NCBI GenBank assembly: GCA_017992055.1
Contig: JAGOPK010000002.1
Location: forward strand, 310,001-374,000
Direction of reading: 5' to 3'
Length of the DNA stretch: 64,000 bases
Origin: Burkholderiaceae bacterium
GTDB lineage: Bacteria; Pseudomonadota; Gammaproteobacteria; Burkholderiales; Burkholderiaceae_C
Part shown: positions 14,798 to 24,024 of the stretch, one piece after another
How the letters are laid out: each line of letters opens with the position of its first letter
Position numbering within the stretch: position 1 is the first letter of the stretch
Notes under the pieces: generated by a model
Told to the model about the DNA's origin: nothing
The model's input: the letters and a program-made list of their open reading frames with translations, nothing else
Databases searched by the model: none
Position numbers and translations under genes: made by a program

Positions 14798-16225
14798 TCA
14801 GCCGGCGCGGCCTTCCTTGGACAGCTCGCGCTGGATGCCGCGGCGCAGGGCCGCGGCACTGATGCGGCCGCCGTGCTGGGCCAGGGCCATCAGCGCGGCA
14901 TGCCGGGCGACGTTGGCGATAGCGCCACCGCCCAGTTCGTGGTTGCGGGCCAGCTCGGCCAGGTCGACATCGGCGTCCAGCGGCAGCGTGGCCGGCAGGC
15001 TGTCGCGCCACAGGCGCAGGCGCTCGTCGGCGCGTGGCAGCGGGAAGTAGACCACCGACTCGAAGCGCCGCGCAAAGGCCGCGTCCATGTTCTCGCGCCG
15101 GTTCGAGGCCAGCACGGTGATGCCGTCGAAGACCTCGATGCGCTGCAGCAGATAGGCCACTTCCTGGTTGGCATAGCGGTCGTGGGCGTCGCGGGTCTCG
15201 CTGCGCTTGCCGAACAGCGCATCGGCCTCGTCGAAGAACAGGATCCAGCCCTGGTGCTGGGCACGGTCGAAGACACGCGCCAGGTTCTTCTCGGTCTCGC
15301 CGATGTACTTGGAGACCACCAGCGACAGGTCGACCTGGTAGACCTCGCGCCCGGTGCGCTTGCCCAGCAGCGCCGCGGTGAGGGTCTTGCCGGTGCCAGG
15401 CGGGCCGTGGAACAGCGCGCGCCAGCCCGGCCGCTGCCGCGCCGCCATGCCGTGCTCGGCCAGCAGCGCCGGGCCATGCTGCAGCCACAGCGCGATCTCC
15501 TCGACCTGGGCCTGGGTGGATGCATGCAGCACCAGGTCGGACCAGTCCAGCGAGGTGTGCAGCGGCCGCGCCGGAAAATCCAAGCTGGGCGCCGGCGGCC
15601 GCGACCGGCCGCTGCACAGCCGCGACCAGGCCTCGTCGCCGAGCTGCAGCGCGCCGTGCCAGCGCGACAGCGCGGGGCCCTCGCCGGCCGGCGCGCGCAG
15701 CTGCAGCAGGCCATGGCGGGCAAACCAGTGGTCGGGCTCGAACAGCTCCAGCAGGGCCAGGCCACGCGCCAGGTCGTTGCCGGCCAGCAGGAACCGCAGG
15801 GTCTGGGCCGTGGGCCAGAAGCCGCTGCCGGCCTCCAGCCAGCCGCCGAACTCGCTGAAGCGGCGCTCGTGCAGCGCATTGCGCGTGAAAAACGCGTCCA
15901 GCCGCTGCGGCTGCAGCGCGGCCATCGCCGCCAGCGCCAGGGCCGCGCGCTCCTCGGCACCGGCGCCGTGGGCGGCCAGCAGCCGGGCCAGGCCCGAGGC
16001 CGCCGGCAGCGGCGGCGGCGCGGGCAGGGACAGGTCCAGGGCCGGCGGATCCGCAGGCGCCGCAGGGTCGGCAAAGTAGCGGGCAAAGCGCAGGTCGATC
16101 AATGCGGCCAGCCAGTCGAACTCGCGCTGCAGGGCCAGGGCATGCACGTCGTCGGCCGGGCTGGAGGCCGACTCGGCAGCACGGTCGGCAGCACGGTCGG
16201 CGGGCGGGTCAGGCCGGCGGTCCAT
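14798..16225 (-). CDS. eCIS AAA+ ATPase (Afp15-like)
   Basis: A 475-residue AAA+ ATPase, the conserved Afp15/PVC15 component needed for correct assembly or cargo loading of extracellular contractile injection systems. Walker A GPPGTGKT is at about residues 272-279, Walker B ILFFDEADALFG near 327-333, sensor region VLASNRRENMDAAFARRFE with arginine finger; the second subdomain carries GGGAIANVARHAAL. The N-terminal ~240 residues are family-specific and helical. The ATG at 16225 lies 2 bp after the tape-measure stop. Unlike T6SS ClpV it has a single AAA module, one reason to call this system eCIS. Confidence 0.92.
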   Translation of the reverse strand: MDRRPDPPADRAADRAAESASSPADDVHALALQREFDWLAALIDLRFARYFADPAAPADPPALDLSLPAPPPLPAASGLARLLAAHGAGAEERAALALAAMAALQPQRLDAFFTRNALHERRFSEFGGWLEAGSGFWPTAQTLRFLLAGNDLARGLALLELFEPDHWFARHGLLQLRAPAGEGPALSRWHGALQLGDEAWSRLCSGRSRPPAPSLDFPARPLHTSLDWSDLVLHASTQAQVEEIALWLQHGPALLAEHGMAARQRPGWRALFHGPPGTGKTLTAALLGKRTGREVYQVDLSLVVSKYIGETEKNLARVFDRAQHQGWILFFDEADALFGKRSETRDAHDRYANQEVAYLLQRIEVFDGITVLASNRRENMDAAFARRFESVVYFPLPRADERLRLWRDSLPATLPLDADVDLAELARNHELGGGAIANVARHAALMALAQHGGRISAAALRRGIQRELSKEGRAG

Positions 16226-16227
16226 GC

Positions 16228-18042
16228 TCACCACTCCACCTGCAGCGGCTGGGCCATCCAGGGCAGGCGCAGCAGGCCCACGCTCCAGGGCACGCGGTCC
16301 AGCACCAGGTCCCAGCTGGCGCGCTCGGCACGCAGCAGCCAATGGCCATCCCGCACCGACAGCAGGCCCGGCCGCAGCAGAAAGCTGCCACGCAGGCCGG
16401 CCACCGACAGGCCGCGCAGGATGGGCGCCCGCAGCAGCATCGCCGCCAGCACGGCCTCGGCCTCGTCCAGTTCGGCGCCGGTCAGCGCTGCGTCCACGTC
16501 CAGCCCGTGCTGGGGCTGCAGGCCGCACAGCAGCTTGCACAGCGGCAGCCGGTGCTCGGGCAGGAGGCCGGCCTCACCAGCCTCACCGCCCTCGCCCGGG
16601 CTTTCCGGGCCACGGGCCAGCGCATGCAGCCACAGCGCGGCGCGGTCGGCCAGCCCGTCCTGGGCAAAGCCGCGCGGCACACCGGCGGCGGCCGGCGCCA
16701 GCCAGCCCAGGCGGTCGAAGGCCATGGTCAGAAACGGCCACAGCCAGACCAGGCCGGCATTGGCGACAGGCAGGCGCTGCAGGTCCTCGCCGTCCACCGC
16801 AACATTGAGCGCATCGCCGGCTGCCGGCCGGGCGGCCGCAGGCCTGGGCTCGACGCTGCGCCGCAACCCGGCCCAGGCCTGCGCCAGGCCGGCATGGCCT
16901 GCCAAGGCCGGGGCCAGCCGCTGGCCGGCCAGCTCCAGGGCCTGTGGCAGGTCGATGCCGGGGTCAGGCGGCGCGGGCAGGCCGGCCGGGAGCGCGGCCT
17001 GCAGATGCTGCAGCAGGGCCTGCGCCGCATCCACCGCGGCCGGGTCGCGCAGCAGGCCCAGGCGCTCCAGCCACCCGCGCCAGGCCTGCACCCCGCCTTG
17101 GGACGATGGCTGATCGGCAAGGCTGTCGGACTCCGCAGGCACACCGGCCAGCCCGGCCACGGCCCCGGCGTCCAGCCGCACAGCCGCCGCACGCCAGGCC
17201 TGCAGCGGCAGGCCCAGCGCCCGCGCCACGCGGGCCAGGCTGGCCCGGGCCATCGCTGCCGGCGCTGCCGACGGCCCAGCGCCGGCCAGCGCATCGACCA
17301 GCAACTGCTGCCACAGCCGGCGCCGCAGCGCCGCCGCCGGTGGCCGGGCCGCCATCTGCACCTGCATCGCCGCCTGCAGATGGGCCTGCACCCAGGGCCG
17401 CCAGGCTGCGGCCGCACGACCGTCGCTGTCCTGGCCGCCCGGCGATGGGCCGGCCAGCGACGCCAGCAGGGCCGCCAGCGTGGCATCGTCGACCGCCGCC
17501 GCCAGGCGCTGCCAGGCGCTGTCCGACCAGGGCCGCAGCCGGCTGCGCCAGGCGGGTCCGGCCCCGGGCTGGCGCAGCGCCTGGGCCAGGTCCAGGCAGG
17601 CCCGGGCCAGCGGCGCCGCGGCCTGCAGATCGGCCCACCAGGGCAGGCAGCCGCTGTGCACGAACTGGTCCAGCAGTTCCAGCGCCGCCGACGGCCCCTC
17701 GTCGGCAACGGCCACCGGTGCGGCGGCCTGGGCCAGCTCGCCCAGCCGCCGCAGCAGCAGGCCCTCGGTCTGGCGCGCCAGAGCCTCGGGCCAGGAGGGA
17801 TCGGGCTCTCCGTCGTCCGGCGCCGCCGCCAGCCAGGGCTGGGCGCCGAGGTCCAGCACCAGGCGCTCGACGCGCAAACGCCGGCCGGCCGGTGCCGCCT
17901 GGTCGCAGGCGCGGGTGATGGCCGGCAGCAGATGCTCGCGCCACAGCCGCTGCACCCGGGCCTGCAGCTGCCGCTGGGCCGGGCCATCGGCAGGGCCGCC
18001 CTGCAGCTCGATCACCTGGCGCAGGATCTGGTGGCTGGCCAT
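16228..18042 (-). CDS. eCIS tape measure protein (CIS_TMP, Afp14-like)
   Basis: A 604-residue protein that probably sets tube length. The diagnostic C-terminal CIS_TMP pattern is clear: NAGLVWLWPFL, LADRAALWLHALA, LPLCKLLCGL, RGSFLLRPGLL and the ending LPWMAQPLQVEW. The N-terminus (ASHQILRQVIELQG) matches the start of this family, and the middle is Ala/Gln/Leu-rich and helical. The ATG at 18042 is chosen on that N-terminal match. Located between the Afp12-like and Afp15-like genes, as in Afp and PVC. Tape length would predict a particle similar in scale to Afp, but the conversion is not exact. Confidence 0.9.
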   Translation of the reverse strand: MASHQILRQVIELQGGPADGPAQRQLQARVQRLWREHLLPAITRACDQAAPAGRRLRVERLVLDLGAQPWLAAAPDDGEPDPSWPEALARQTEGLLLRRLGELAQAAAPVAVADEGPSAALELLDQFVHSGCLPWWADLQAAAPLARACLDLAQALRQPGAGPAWRSRLRPWSDSAWQRLAAAVDDATLAALLASLAGPSPGGQDSDGRAAAAWRPWVQAHLQAAMQVQMAARPPAAALRRRLWQQLLVDALAGAGPSAAPAAMARASLARVARALGLPLQAWRAAAVRLDAGAVAGLAGVPAESDSLADQPSSQGGVQAWRGWLERLGLLRDPAAVDAAQALLQHLQAALPAGLPAPPDPGIDLPQALELAGQRLAPALAGHAGLAQAWAGLRRSVEPRPAAARPAAGDALNVAVDGEDLQRLPVANAGLVWLWPFLTMAFDRLGWLAPAAAGVPRGFAQDGLADRAALWLHALARGPESPGEGGEAGEAGLLPEHRLPLCKLLCGLQPQHGLDVDAALTGAELDEAEAVLAAMLLRAPILRGLSVAGLRGSFLLRPGLLSVRDGHWLLRAERASWDLVLDRVPWSVGLLRLPWMAQPLQVEW

Positions 18043-18065
18043 GGCCTTGCCCGGCTGCGACGGGC

Positions 18066-21000
18066 TCAGCCCGCCACCACCTGCACCAGCAGCTGCTGCG
18101 GCAGCTGCAGCTGGGCGGCCGGTGCATCGGCGCGCTGCACGACCACGCTGAAGCGGGTGTCGGCCTGCAGCGGCCCGGTGGGCAGCCGCAGCACCGCATC
18201 GCCGCCGGCACGGGCCTCGCCCAGCGGCCGGCCATCGGCCAGCAGCTGATAGAGCATGCCGGCCTGGCTGGCCAGCACACGCAGCTCGGTGCCCTGGCCC
18301 GGCGCCACGCTGGCCGCGGCCAGCTCCAGCGTGAGCGTGCTGCGCGGCAGGCGGCGCAAGGGCAGGACCAGCCAGCGCTCCACCGGCAGGCCGGCCTGGC
18401 CGGGGCGACGCAGCAACAGCGCCAGCATGGCATCGGACTCGCCGGCCGGCAGCGCCAGCAGGCCCGAGTCGGGCGGTGGCGCGGGCTCGGCCAGCGGCTT
18501 GCCGTCCAGCCACAGCTGCCACAGCTCGCCGGCCTGCGCATCGGCCCGCCCGCCCGTCGACATCGGCACCCGCAGGGCGGCGGCCTCGCCGGGCGCCGGG
18601 AAGGCCGGCTCCAGCCGCGCCTGCGGCAGCGGCGGCAGCAGCGCGGGCTGGCTCAGCTCGGCGTCCAGGCCGCTCAAGGCCTTGATCGCACGCCAGCGCA
18701 GCGTCACGCGGCCGGCGGCGTCCACCGGCAGATCGGCCGGCAGGGCCAGCAGGGCCGGCTCGGGCGGCTGGCGATCACGCTGCGGCAGCTCGTTGCGCCC
18801 CCCTGCCCCGGCCGGGCCGGCTGGACCGGACGGCGGCAGGCTGGCCGCCGTGCCCACCGGCGGCACCCAGGCATCGGCGGCCACCACCCAGTCCAAGCCC
18901 AGCCGCACCTGGCCCAGGCCGCGGTTGAGCGTGGCATCGCCGGCATCGCGTGGATGCACATAGCCGGGCAGGCTCGGGGCGCGGTCGTCGCCATCGCGCC
19001 GCGGCTGGTAGAACACGCCGGGTTGGCCACCCAGCAGCTGCAGCCAGCGGCCGTCGTCGCGCTGCAGCCAGCGCAGGGACAGCGCCGGCGCCGGATCGGG
19101 CCGGGCCAGCAGCGGCACGGCCATCTGCAGCACCACCAGCGACTCGATGCGCGCCGTGCCAGCGCTGCGCACCAGGTGGCTCTTGCGCGCCAGCACGCGC
19201 AGCACCGCATCCTGCTGCCAGCCGGCCAGCGGCAGGTCCAGATCGGCAGCCTGGGCGGCCTCGGCCGCCGCTCCGGGCCAGGGCGCAAAGCCCGGCGGCG
19301 GCGACAGCGCATCGCGCAGCGGCCAGCAGCGCACGGCCGGCAGCGGCGGCGGACCGGCGCGCAGCAGCGGCGTGCCGTCGCCGTCCTGGTCGCCCGCCAC
19401 GTCGCGCACCCAGTCGGCATCGCGCAGCGACCGCGCCCAGGCCTCGTAGCGCAGGCCGGCCTGGGCCTGCTGCACGCGCAGCAGCAGACCGCTGGCCCGC
19501 CAGGCGGCGATGCGGTCCGGCAGGGCCTGCACCACCAGGCCCCGATCAGCCCGCACGCACACGCGCAGCCGCGCCACCAGCAGCTGCACGTCCTGGCTGC
19601 GCGCGCCACCGCTGGCGGCAAAGCGCTTGCTGGCCTGCACCGCGATGTCGCAGTCCTCGCGCAGCGGCGGCGTGGCCAGGCGCAGCGGCCCCAGGTCGCC
19701 CAGCCGCGAGCCGGGCTGCAGCTGGCCGTTGATGACCAGCGCATAGTCCACGCCCTCCTGGCTGGCCTGGACCTCGACCTCGACCGATTGGCCATGGTCG
19801 ACCAGGCGCGCATCGCCCGGCTGCGGATTGGCCAGGCTGGTGTCGAGGAAGGGCAGGCCCGGCAGGTCCAGCGCCAGCGAGGTGTCCAGGCCGACCTTGA
19901 CCGGCACCGTCTGCTGCAGCAGCACCGCCGCCTGCGGCGCCAGCCCGGCCGGCGGCGACTGCTTGCTGGCCAGCACGCGAAAGCTCAGGTCCTCGGTCAC
20001 CGGCGGGGTTTCGAGGAACACCGTGTCGTCCTGGCCGTCGACCTGCACCGCCGGCAGCGGCCGGCCCTGGCCGTCCAGCAAGGGCCGGCCGCCGGGACCA
20101 CGCAGCTCGTAGCGCACGCCGGCCTCGGCATGCTCGATGCTGATGCGCGCGCGGCCGCCATGCGGCACCTTCAGGCCCGCGCCGGCGCCACCGCTGCCGC
20201 CGCCGCCCACGCGGGCCAGCGGCAAGTCCACCAGCGGCAGCGTATCGGCCAGGCCCAGGCCGTCGATCAGCCGGTTGCGGGCCACGCGCAGCGCGATCCA
20301 GCGCGGGTCGGCGGCCACGGCCTCGGCCTCGGCGGCATCCAGGCCACCATGGCCGGCTGCCAGCCAGCGCCGCCAGCCGCGGGCCCAGCGCGCCTGCACC
20401 GCCTGCAGCGCCCGCACCCGGGCCAGCGGCAGCCACAGCAGGCGCAGGCTCAGCTGGGCCGGCAGGTGCTGCTGCAGCGCCAGCGCCAGCTGGTCGCGGA
20501 AATCGGCATCGGCCAGGCGGCCGCTGTCGCCGGCCAGCACCAGGCTCAGCTGCTGCGAATAGGGGTCGGCGGCAATCAGCGCCCGCGCCAGCGGCACCTG
20601 CTGCTGCAGGGCGGCGGCCGGGTCGATGGCATCGTCGGCGGCGCGGGCTGCCCTGGTGGTGTCGAGGGAAGCGGCCGAATCCGCCGGCAAGGGCCGCAGC
20701 AGCAGATGCTCGACCAGCAGCAGCGGCTCGTCGTCGCCGCCCAGGTCCAGCAAGGCGCGCAGGCGCTGCACCAGGCCGGCCGCGGCGCCGGCATCGGTGT
20801 CAGCGGCCTCGGCCAGATCCTCGCCCAGCCCGCGCACCGCGCCCAGCTCGGGCAGGGCCCGCAGATAGGCCAGCTTGCGCCGCAGCAAGGCGGTCAGCAG
20901 CGGCTCGGCGGCCAAGTCGGCGGCCAGATCGGCGCCGCCGGGACGCGGCGGATGGGCCTCGAAGCGCTCGCCGGCGCGGGCCAGCAGATGATCGAGCTGC

Positions 21001-22571
21001 TGGTGGCGCCGCAGCGCCTCGGCATCGTCGCCGTCCTCCGCCGAGCCGTCGGCGCCACGCTGCCAGGGATCGCTGGTCAGGCGCTCGAGCTGGCGCGCAT
21101 GGGCCTCGGGCGTGCCGCGGCGCAGCGCCGACAGCTGCAGCCGGCCGCCATCGTCGTCGACCGGCCGGGCGAAGCGCGCCGGCAGGTGCAGCTCGTCGGG
21201 ACCGTCGAAGGCCAGCAGCCGCGACACGCCGGCCAGCTGCGCATGCTGGTTGGCCAGCAGCTGGTCGAAGAACAGCAGATAGGCCTTGAACTGAGCGGCC
21301 AGCGCGAGCCGCGTCGGGCCGACGCTGGCCGGCAGGCCCTCGCTGCCCACGCCATAGGCCGTCGGCAGGTGGTGCAGCAGCGACAGGCTGTGGCGCAGCC
21401 CGCGCGAGCGGCCCGCGGGCGGCGCCAGCGCCGCGGCGGCCTCGGCCGCGGCCTCGTCGGCGGCGCGGGCGCGCTCGCTGGCGCGCTGGCGCCGCGCCTG
21501 CTCCAGCCGGGCCTGGGCCGCGCGGCGCAGCAGCGGCGTGTCCACGCGCAGGCCGCGCCGCTCCAGCCGCAGCTCGGACGCGGCGAAGTCGAACACCGGC
21601 ACGCGGTCGGCCGCGATGGCGATCAGCCAGTCGTCGCTGGGCCGGCCTTCGAAACGAAAGCCCAGCTGGCGCACCGCCACCACGCCGGGCACGCCCATCA
21701 GCACGGCGATCAGGTCCGATACCCGCACCTGGCGCCGCCGCGCCAGCGCCTGGAACTCGTCCGGATCGAGAAAGCCCTGCTGCAGCCGCGGCCCCTCGAA
21801 CACCTGGTCGATGCGCCAGCCGCGCTCGCGCATCTCGCGCAGCGTGCGAAACGGCACCGGCGGCGACAGATGCTGGGCGATGGCCTCGGCCAGGCTGGCC
21901 AGCAGGCCCGCCGGCTCGGCCTGCGGCGCGATCTCCACCGCCGCGCTCAGCACCACCGGCTGCGGCGCCAGCACCGTGATGGCCTGGATGTCCAGGCCCA
22001 GGCCACGCGCCGACTGCAGGCGCCGGGCCGCGGCGCGCACCAGGCTGCCGCCGTCCAGGTCCTCGCCATCGCCGGCCTTCTCCAGCCAGACCTGCAGCAG
22101 GCCCTGCGGCCGCAGCGGCAGGATGTTGGGGCTGAGGTCGGCGCCGCCCGCCGCGTCGGCCAGCGCCGGCAGCAGCAGGCCCTGGGCCGCGTCGTGGCGC
22201 GCCAGCACCGGCGCCACCGGCTCGACCCAGGCATTGCGCACGCCCGGCAGGTCGATCAGCAGGCGGCGCAGATCGGCCAGCGTCACCGCCGCGCCGGGCA
22301 GCACGCGGGCCGCCGTCCAGGCCTGGCGCGCCGCCTCGGCCTGGGCCTGCGCATCGGCCGGGTCGCGCCACTCGGCCATCAGATCGGCCACCGGATGGCC
22401 CAGCCGGTAGCCCAGCTCGGTCAGCGCGTAGCACAGCGTCTCCAGCACGGTGATGCCGGGGTCGTGGGCGTTGTGGTCGGTCCAGGTGTCGCCGGCCAGG
22501 CGCTGCAGCAGGGCCAGGCCCTGTTCGCGCAGGGCGTCCGGGTCGGCCAGCCGGTCCAGCGCGTCGGCCAT
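18066..22571 (-). CDS. eCIS baseplate protein (Afp12-like) with long Ig-like C-terminal extension
   Basis: A 1501-residue baseplate wedge protein. The N-terminal half is Afp12-like: TDHNAHDPGITVLETLCYAL and LTELGYRLGHP near residues 30-60, then an extended GpJ-related core to about residue 780. A Gly-rich linker at ~785-800 leads to ~700 residues of repeated beta-rich modules; repeats share a pattern such as VQASQEGVDYALVINGQL, LASQAGMLYQLLADGRPL, and TPPLREDCDIAVQASK-like ends (e.g. residues ~805, ~930, ~1030 and ~1430), which look Ig-like. This is clearly longer than the Afp/PVC homologues I know. It could decorate the baseplate or help contact the target. No SD is seen; the gap to the fibre gene is 6 bp, suggesting coupling. 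Confidence 0.88.
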   Translation of the reverse strand: MADALDRLADPDALREQGLALLQRLAGDTWTDHNAHDPGITVLETLCYALTELGYRLGHPVADLMAEWRDPADAQAQAEAARQAWTAARVLPGAAVTLADLRRLLIDLPGVRNAWVEPVAPVLARHDAAQGLLLPALADAAGGADLSPNILPLRPQGLLQVWLEKAGDGEDLDGGSLVRAAARRLQSARGLGLDIQAITVLAPQPVVLSAAVEIAPQAEPAGLLASLAEAIAQHLSPPVPFRTLREMRERGWRIDQVFEGPRLQQGFLDPDEFQALARRRQVRVSDLIAVLMGVPGVVAVRQLGFRFEGRPSDDWLIAIAADRVPVFDFAASELRLERRGLRVDTPLLRRAAQARLEQARRQRASERARAADEAAAEAAAALAPPAGRSRGLRHSLSLLHHLPTAYGVGSEGLPASVGPTRLALAAQFKAYLLFFDQLLANQHAQLAGVSRLLAFDGPDELHLPARFARPVDDDGGRLQLSALRRGTPEAHARQLERLTSDPWQRGADGSAEDGDDAEALRRHQQLDHLLARAGERFEAHPPRPGGADLAADLAAEPLLTALLRRKLAYLRALPELGAVRGLGEDLAEAADTDAGAAAGLVQRLRALLDLGGDDEPLLLVEHLLLRPLPADSAASLDTTRAARAADDAIDPAAALQQQVPLARALIAADPYSQQLSLVLAGDSGRLADADFRDQLALALQQHLPAQLSLRLLWLPLARVRALQAVQARWARGWRRWLAAGHGGLDAAEAEAVAADPRWIALRVARNRLIDGLGLADTLPLVDLPLARVGGGGSGGAGAGLKVPHGGRARISIEHAEAGVRYELRGPGGRPLLDGQGRPLPAVQVDGQDDTVFLETPPVTEDLSFRVLASKQSPPAGLAPQAAVLLQQTVPVKVGLDTSLALDLPGLPFLDTSLANPQPGDARLVDHGQSVEVEVQASQEGVDYALVINGQLQPGSRLGDLGPLRLATPPLREDCDIAVQASKRFAASGGARSQDVQLLVARLRVCVRADRGLVVQALPDRIAAWRASGLLLRVQQAQAGLRYEAWARSLRDADWVRDVAGDQDGDGTPLLRAGPPPLPAVRCWPLRDALSPPPGFAPWPGAAAEAAQAADLDLPLAGWQQDAVLRVLARKSHLVRSAGTARIESLVVLQMAVPLLARPDPAPALSLRWLQRDDGRWLQLLGGQPGVFYQPRRDGDDRAPSLPGYVHPRDAGDATLNRGLGQVRLGLDWVVAADAWVPPVGTAASLPPSGPAGPAGAGGRNELPQRDRQPPEPALLALPADLPVDAAGRVTLRWRAIKALSGLDAELSQPALLPPLPQARLEPAFPAPGEAAALRVPMSTGGRADAQAGELWQLWLDGKPLAEPAPPPDSGLLALPAGESDAMLALLLRRPGQAGLPVERWLVLPLRRLPRSTLTLELAAASVAPGQGTELRVLASQAGMLYQLLADGRPLGEARAGGDAVLRLPTGPLQADTRFSVVVQRADAPAAQLQLPQQLLVQVVAG

Positions 22572-22577
22572 GGTGGC

Positions 22578-23993
22578 TCAGGTCGCGGCCGACGGTGACG
22601 ACGGCGGCGACTGCGCCTCCAGCCGCTGCAGCCGTGCCGTCAGCTCCTGCAGGGCCTGCACCAGCACCGGGATCAGGTTGACATAGGCAATGCCCAGGCG
22701 GCCGTCGGCGCCCTCCTCGTCGCCATGCACGACCTCGCGGATGACCTCGCGCACCTCCTGGGCGATCAGGCCGATGGAGCGCTGCGGGTTGGCGATGGAC
22801 TTCCATTCATAGCTCACCGGCCGCAGCTTCAGCACCTCGGCCAGTCCGTAGTGCAGCGGTTCGACGGCGGTCTTGGCATGGGCGTCGGAGGCATTGATGA
22901 AGGTGCCGTTGACCTTGAGGTAGTCCCAGACCTCGACATGGCGCTTGAAGCCGCCCGGCGCCGCCAGCTGCCGGCCCAGGATCATCAGCGCGTTGTAGTT
23001 GCGCGCGTTCTCGATCGCCGCAAAGCCCGGCGTATTGCCGATGCCGGTGTGGATGTGGTCGGTCTCGGTGAAGTAGAGGTCAGAGCCATTGGCATAGATG
23101 GCGCCGTTGACCTCCAGCTTGCCGCGGGGCTCGCGCGTGCCGATGCCCACGCCGCCCGAGGCCATCAGCGAGATGTGGTCGTCGCCGTCGTTGGCCACGC
23201 CCAGCTCCAGCGTGCAGGCCTCGCCGCTGCGCGGGTAGAAGCGGATCCAGGCGGTGTCGCCGCCGCCGCCGCCGGGGTCGGGCGGGAACAGCAGGCCGGC
23301 ATTGCCGCCCGATCCGGCGGCCGGCATGATGGCGCCGCCACGCACCTCCAGCTTGGCCCGTGGCTGGGCCGTGCCCAGGCCCACATTGCCCTGGCCGTCG
23401 AGCACCAGGTCGGTGGTGTTCCAGGGCTCGCGGATGAAGTACATGCGGCTGTCGTTGACATGGATGGCCCAGTGGCCGTGCTCGGTGTCGACGAAGTCCA
23501 GCTGCGGCGCATTGCCCTTGAGCACCAGGCTGCCGCCATACGACAGCCGCGAGCCGGCATCGCGGGCGCTGTTGTGGTTGGCCGTGACCTTGAGCGTGCC
23601 GGCCACCTCCAGCCGGGCCTCCGAGCCCAGGGTGTTGACGCCCAGGTTGCCGCTGGACTGGTCGATGAACAGCCGCGGCACGCCCGCCGCATCGGTGATG
23701 CCCAGGCCGGCCTTGGCGGTCTGGGCATTGCGCGGATCGCTGCGCGGGCTCAGCGCCAGCGTGAAGGCCGGCTGGGCATCGTTGAAGCTGCGATACAGGT
23801 TGAGCAGCTTCTTCTGGCTGCCGTCGTCGCCGTCGGCCTGCAGCGCCAGCGGCTCGCCGGGCAGCTTGGCCAGGCCGTCGTCGCGCTGGTTCAGCTGGCT
23901 GCCGATCAGGTCTTCGAAGTGCGATTGCGTGGGCACCGCGTTCTTCACGAAGTAGGCCTTCAGCGTGTCGCGTCCGGGCTTGTCGAGCTTCAT
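22578..23993 (-). CDS. eCIS tail fibre with C-terminal peptidase S74 chaperone domain
   Basis: A 471-residue fibre protein. The N-terminus (MKLDKPGRDTLKAYFVKNAVPTQ region, LIGSQLNQRDDGLAK) resembles attachment segments of fibre genes placed in baseplate operons. The middle contains repeats of the type GNLGVNTLGSEARLEVAG, GNVGLGTAQPRAKLEVRG and GVGIGTREPRGKLEVNG, a beta-helix or knitted-fibre pattern. Residues ~367-460 form an S74 intramolecular chaperone (SDAHAKTAVEPL, LRPVSYEWK, GLIAQEVREV, AYVNLIPVLVQALQEL), which trimerises and is often autocleaved. It likely determines target binding, in the role of Afp13. SD GGAG is present. Confidence 0.88.
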   Translation of the reverse strand: MKLDKPGRDTLKAYFVKNAVPTQSHFEDLIGSQLNQRDDGLAKLPGEPLALQADGDDGSQKKLLNLYRSFNDAQPAFTLALSPRSDPRNAQTAKAGLGITDAAGVPRLFIDQSSGNLGVNTLGSEARLEVAGTLKVTANHNSARDAGSRLSYGGSLVLKGNAPQLDFVDTEHGHWAIHVNDSRMYFIREPWNTTDLVLDGQGNVGLGTAQPRAKLEVRGGAIMPAAGSGGNAGLLFPPDPGGGGGDTAWIRFYPRSGEACTLELGVANDGDDHISLMASGGVGIGTREPRGKLEVNGAIYANGSDLYFTETDHIHTGIGNTPGFAAIENARNYNALMILGRQLAAPGGFKRHVEVWDYLKVNGTFINASDAHAKTAVEPLHYGLAEVLKLRPVSYEWKSIANPQRSIGLIAQEVREVIREVVHGDEEGADGRLGIAYVNLIPVLVQALQELTARLQRLEAQSPPSSPSAAT

Positions 23994-24024
23994 GGCGGTC
24001 TCCGTTGCATGCGTTGCGGCCGCT

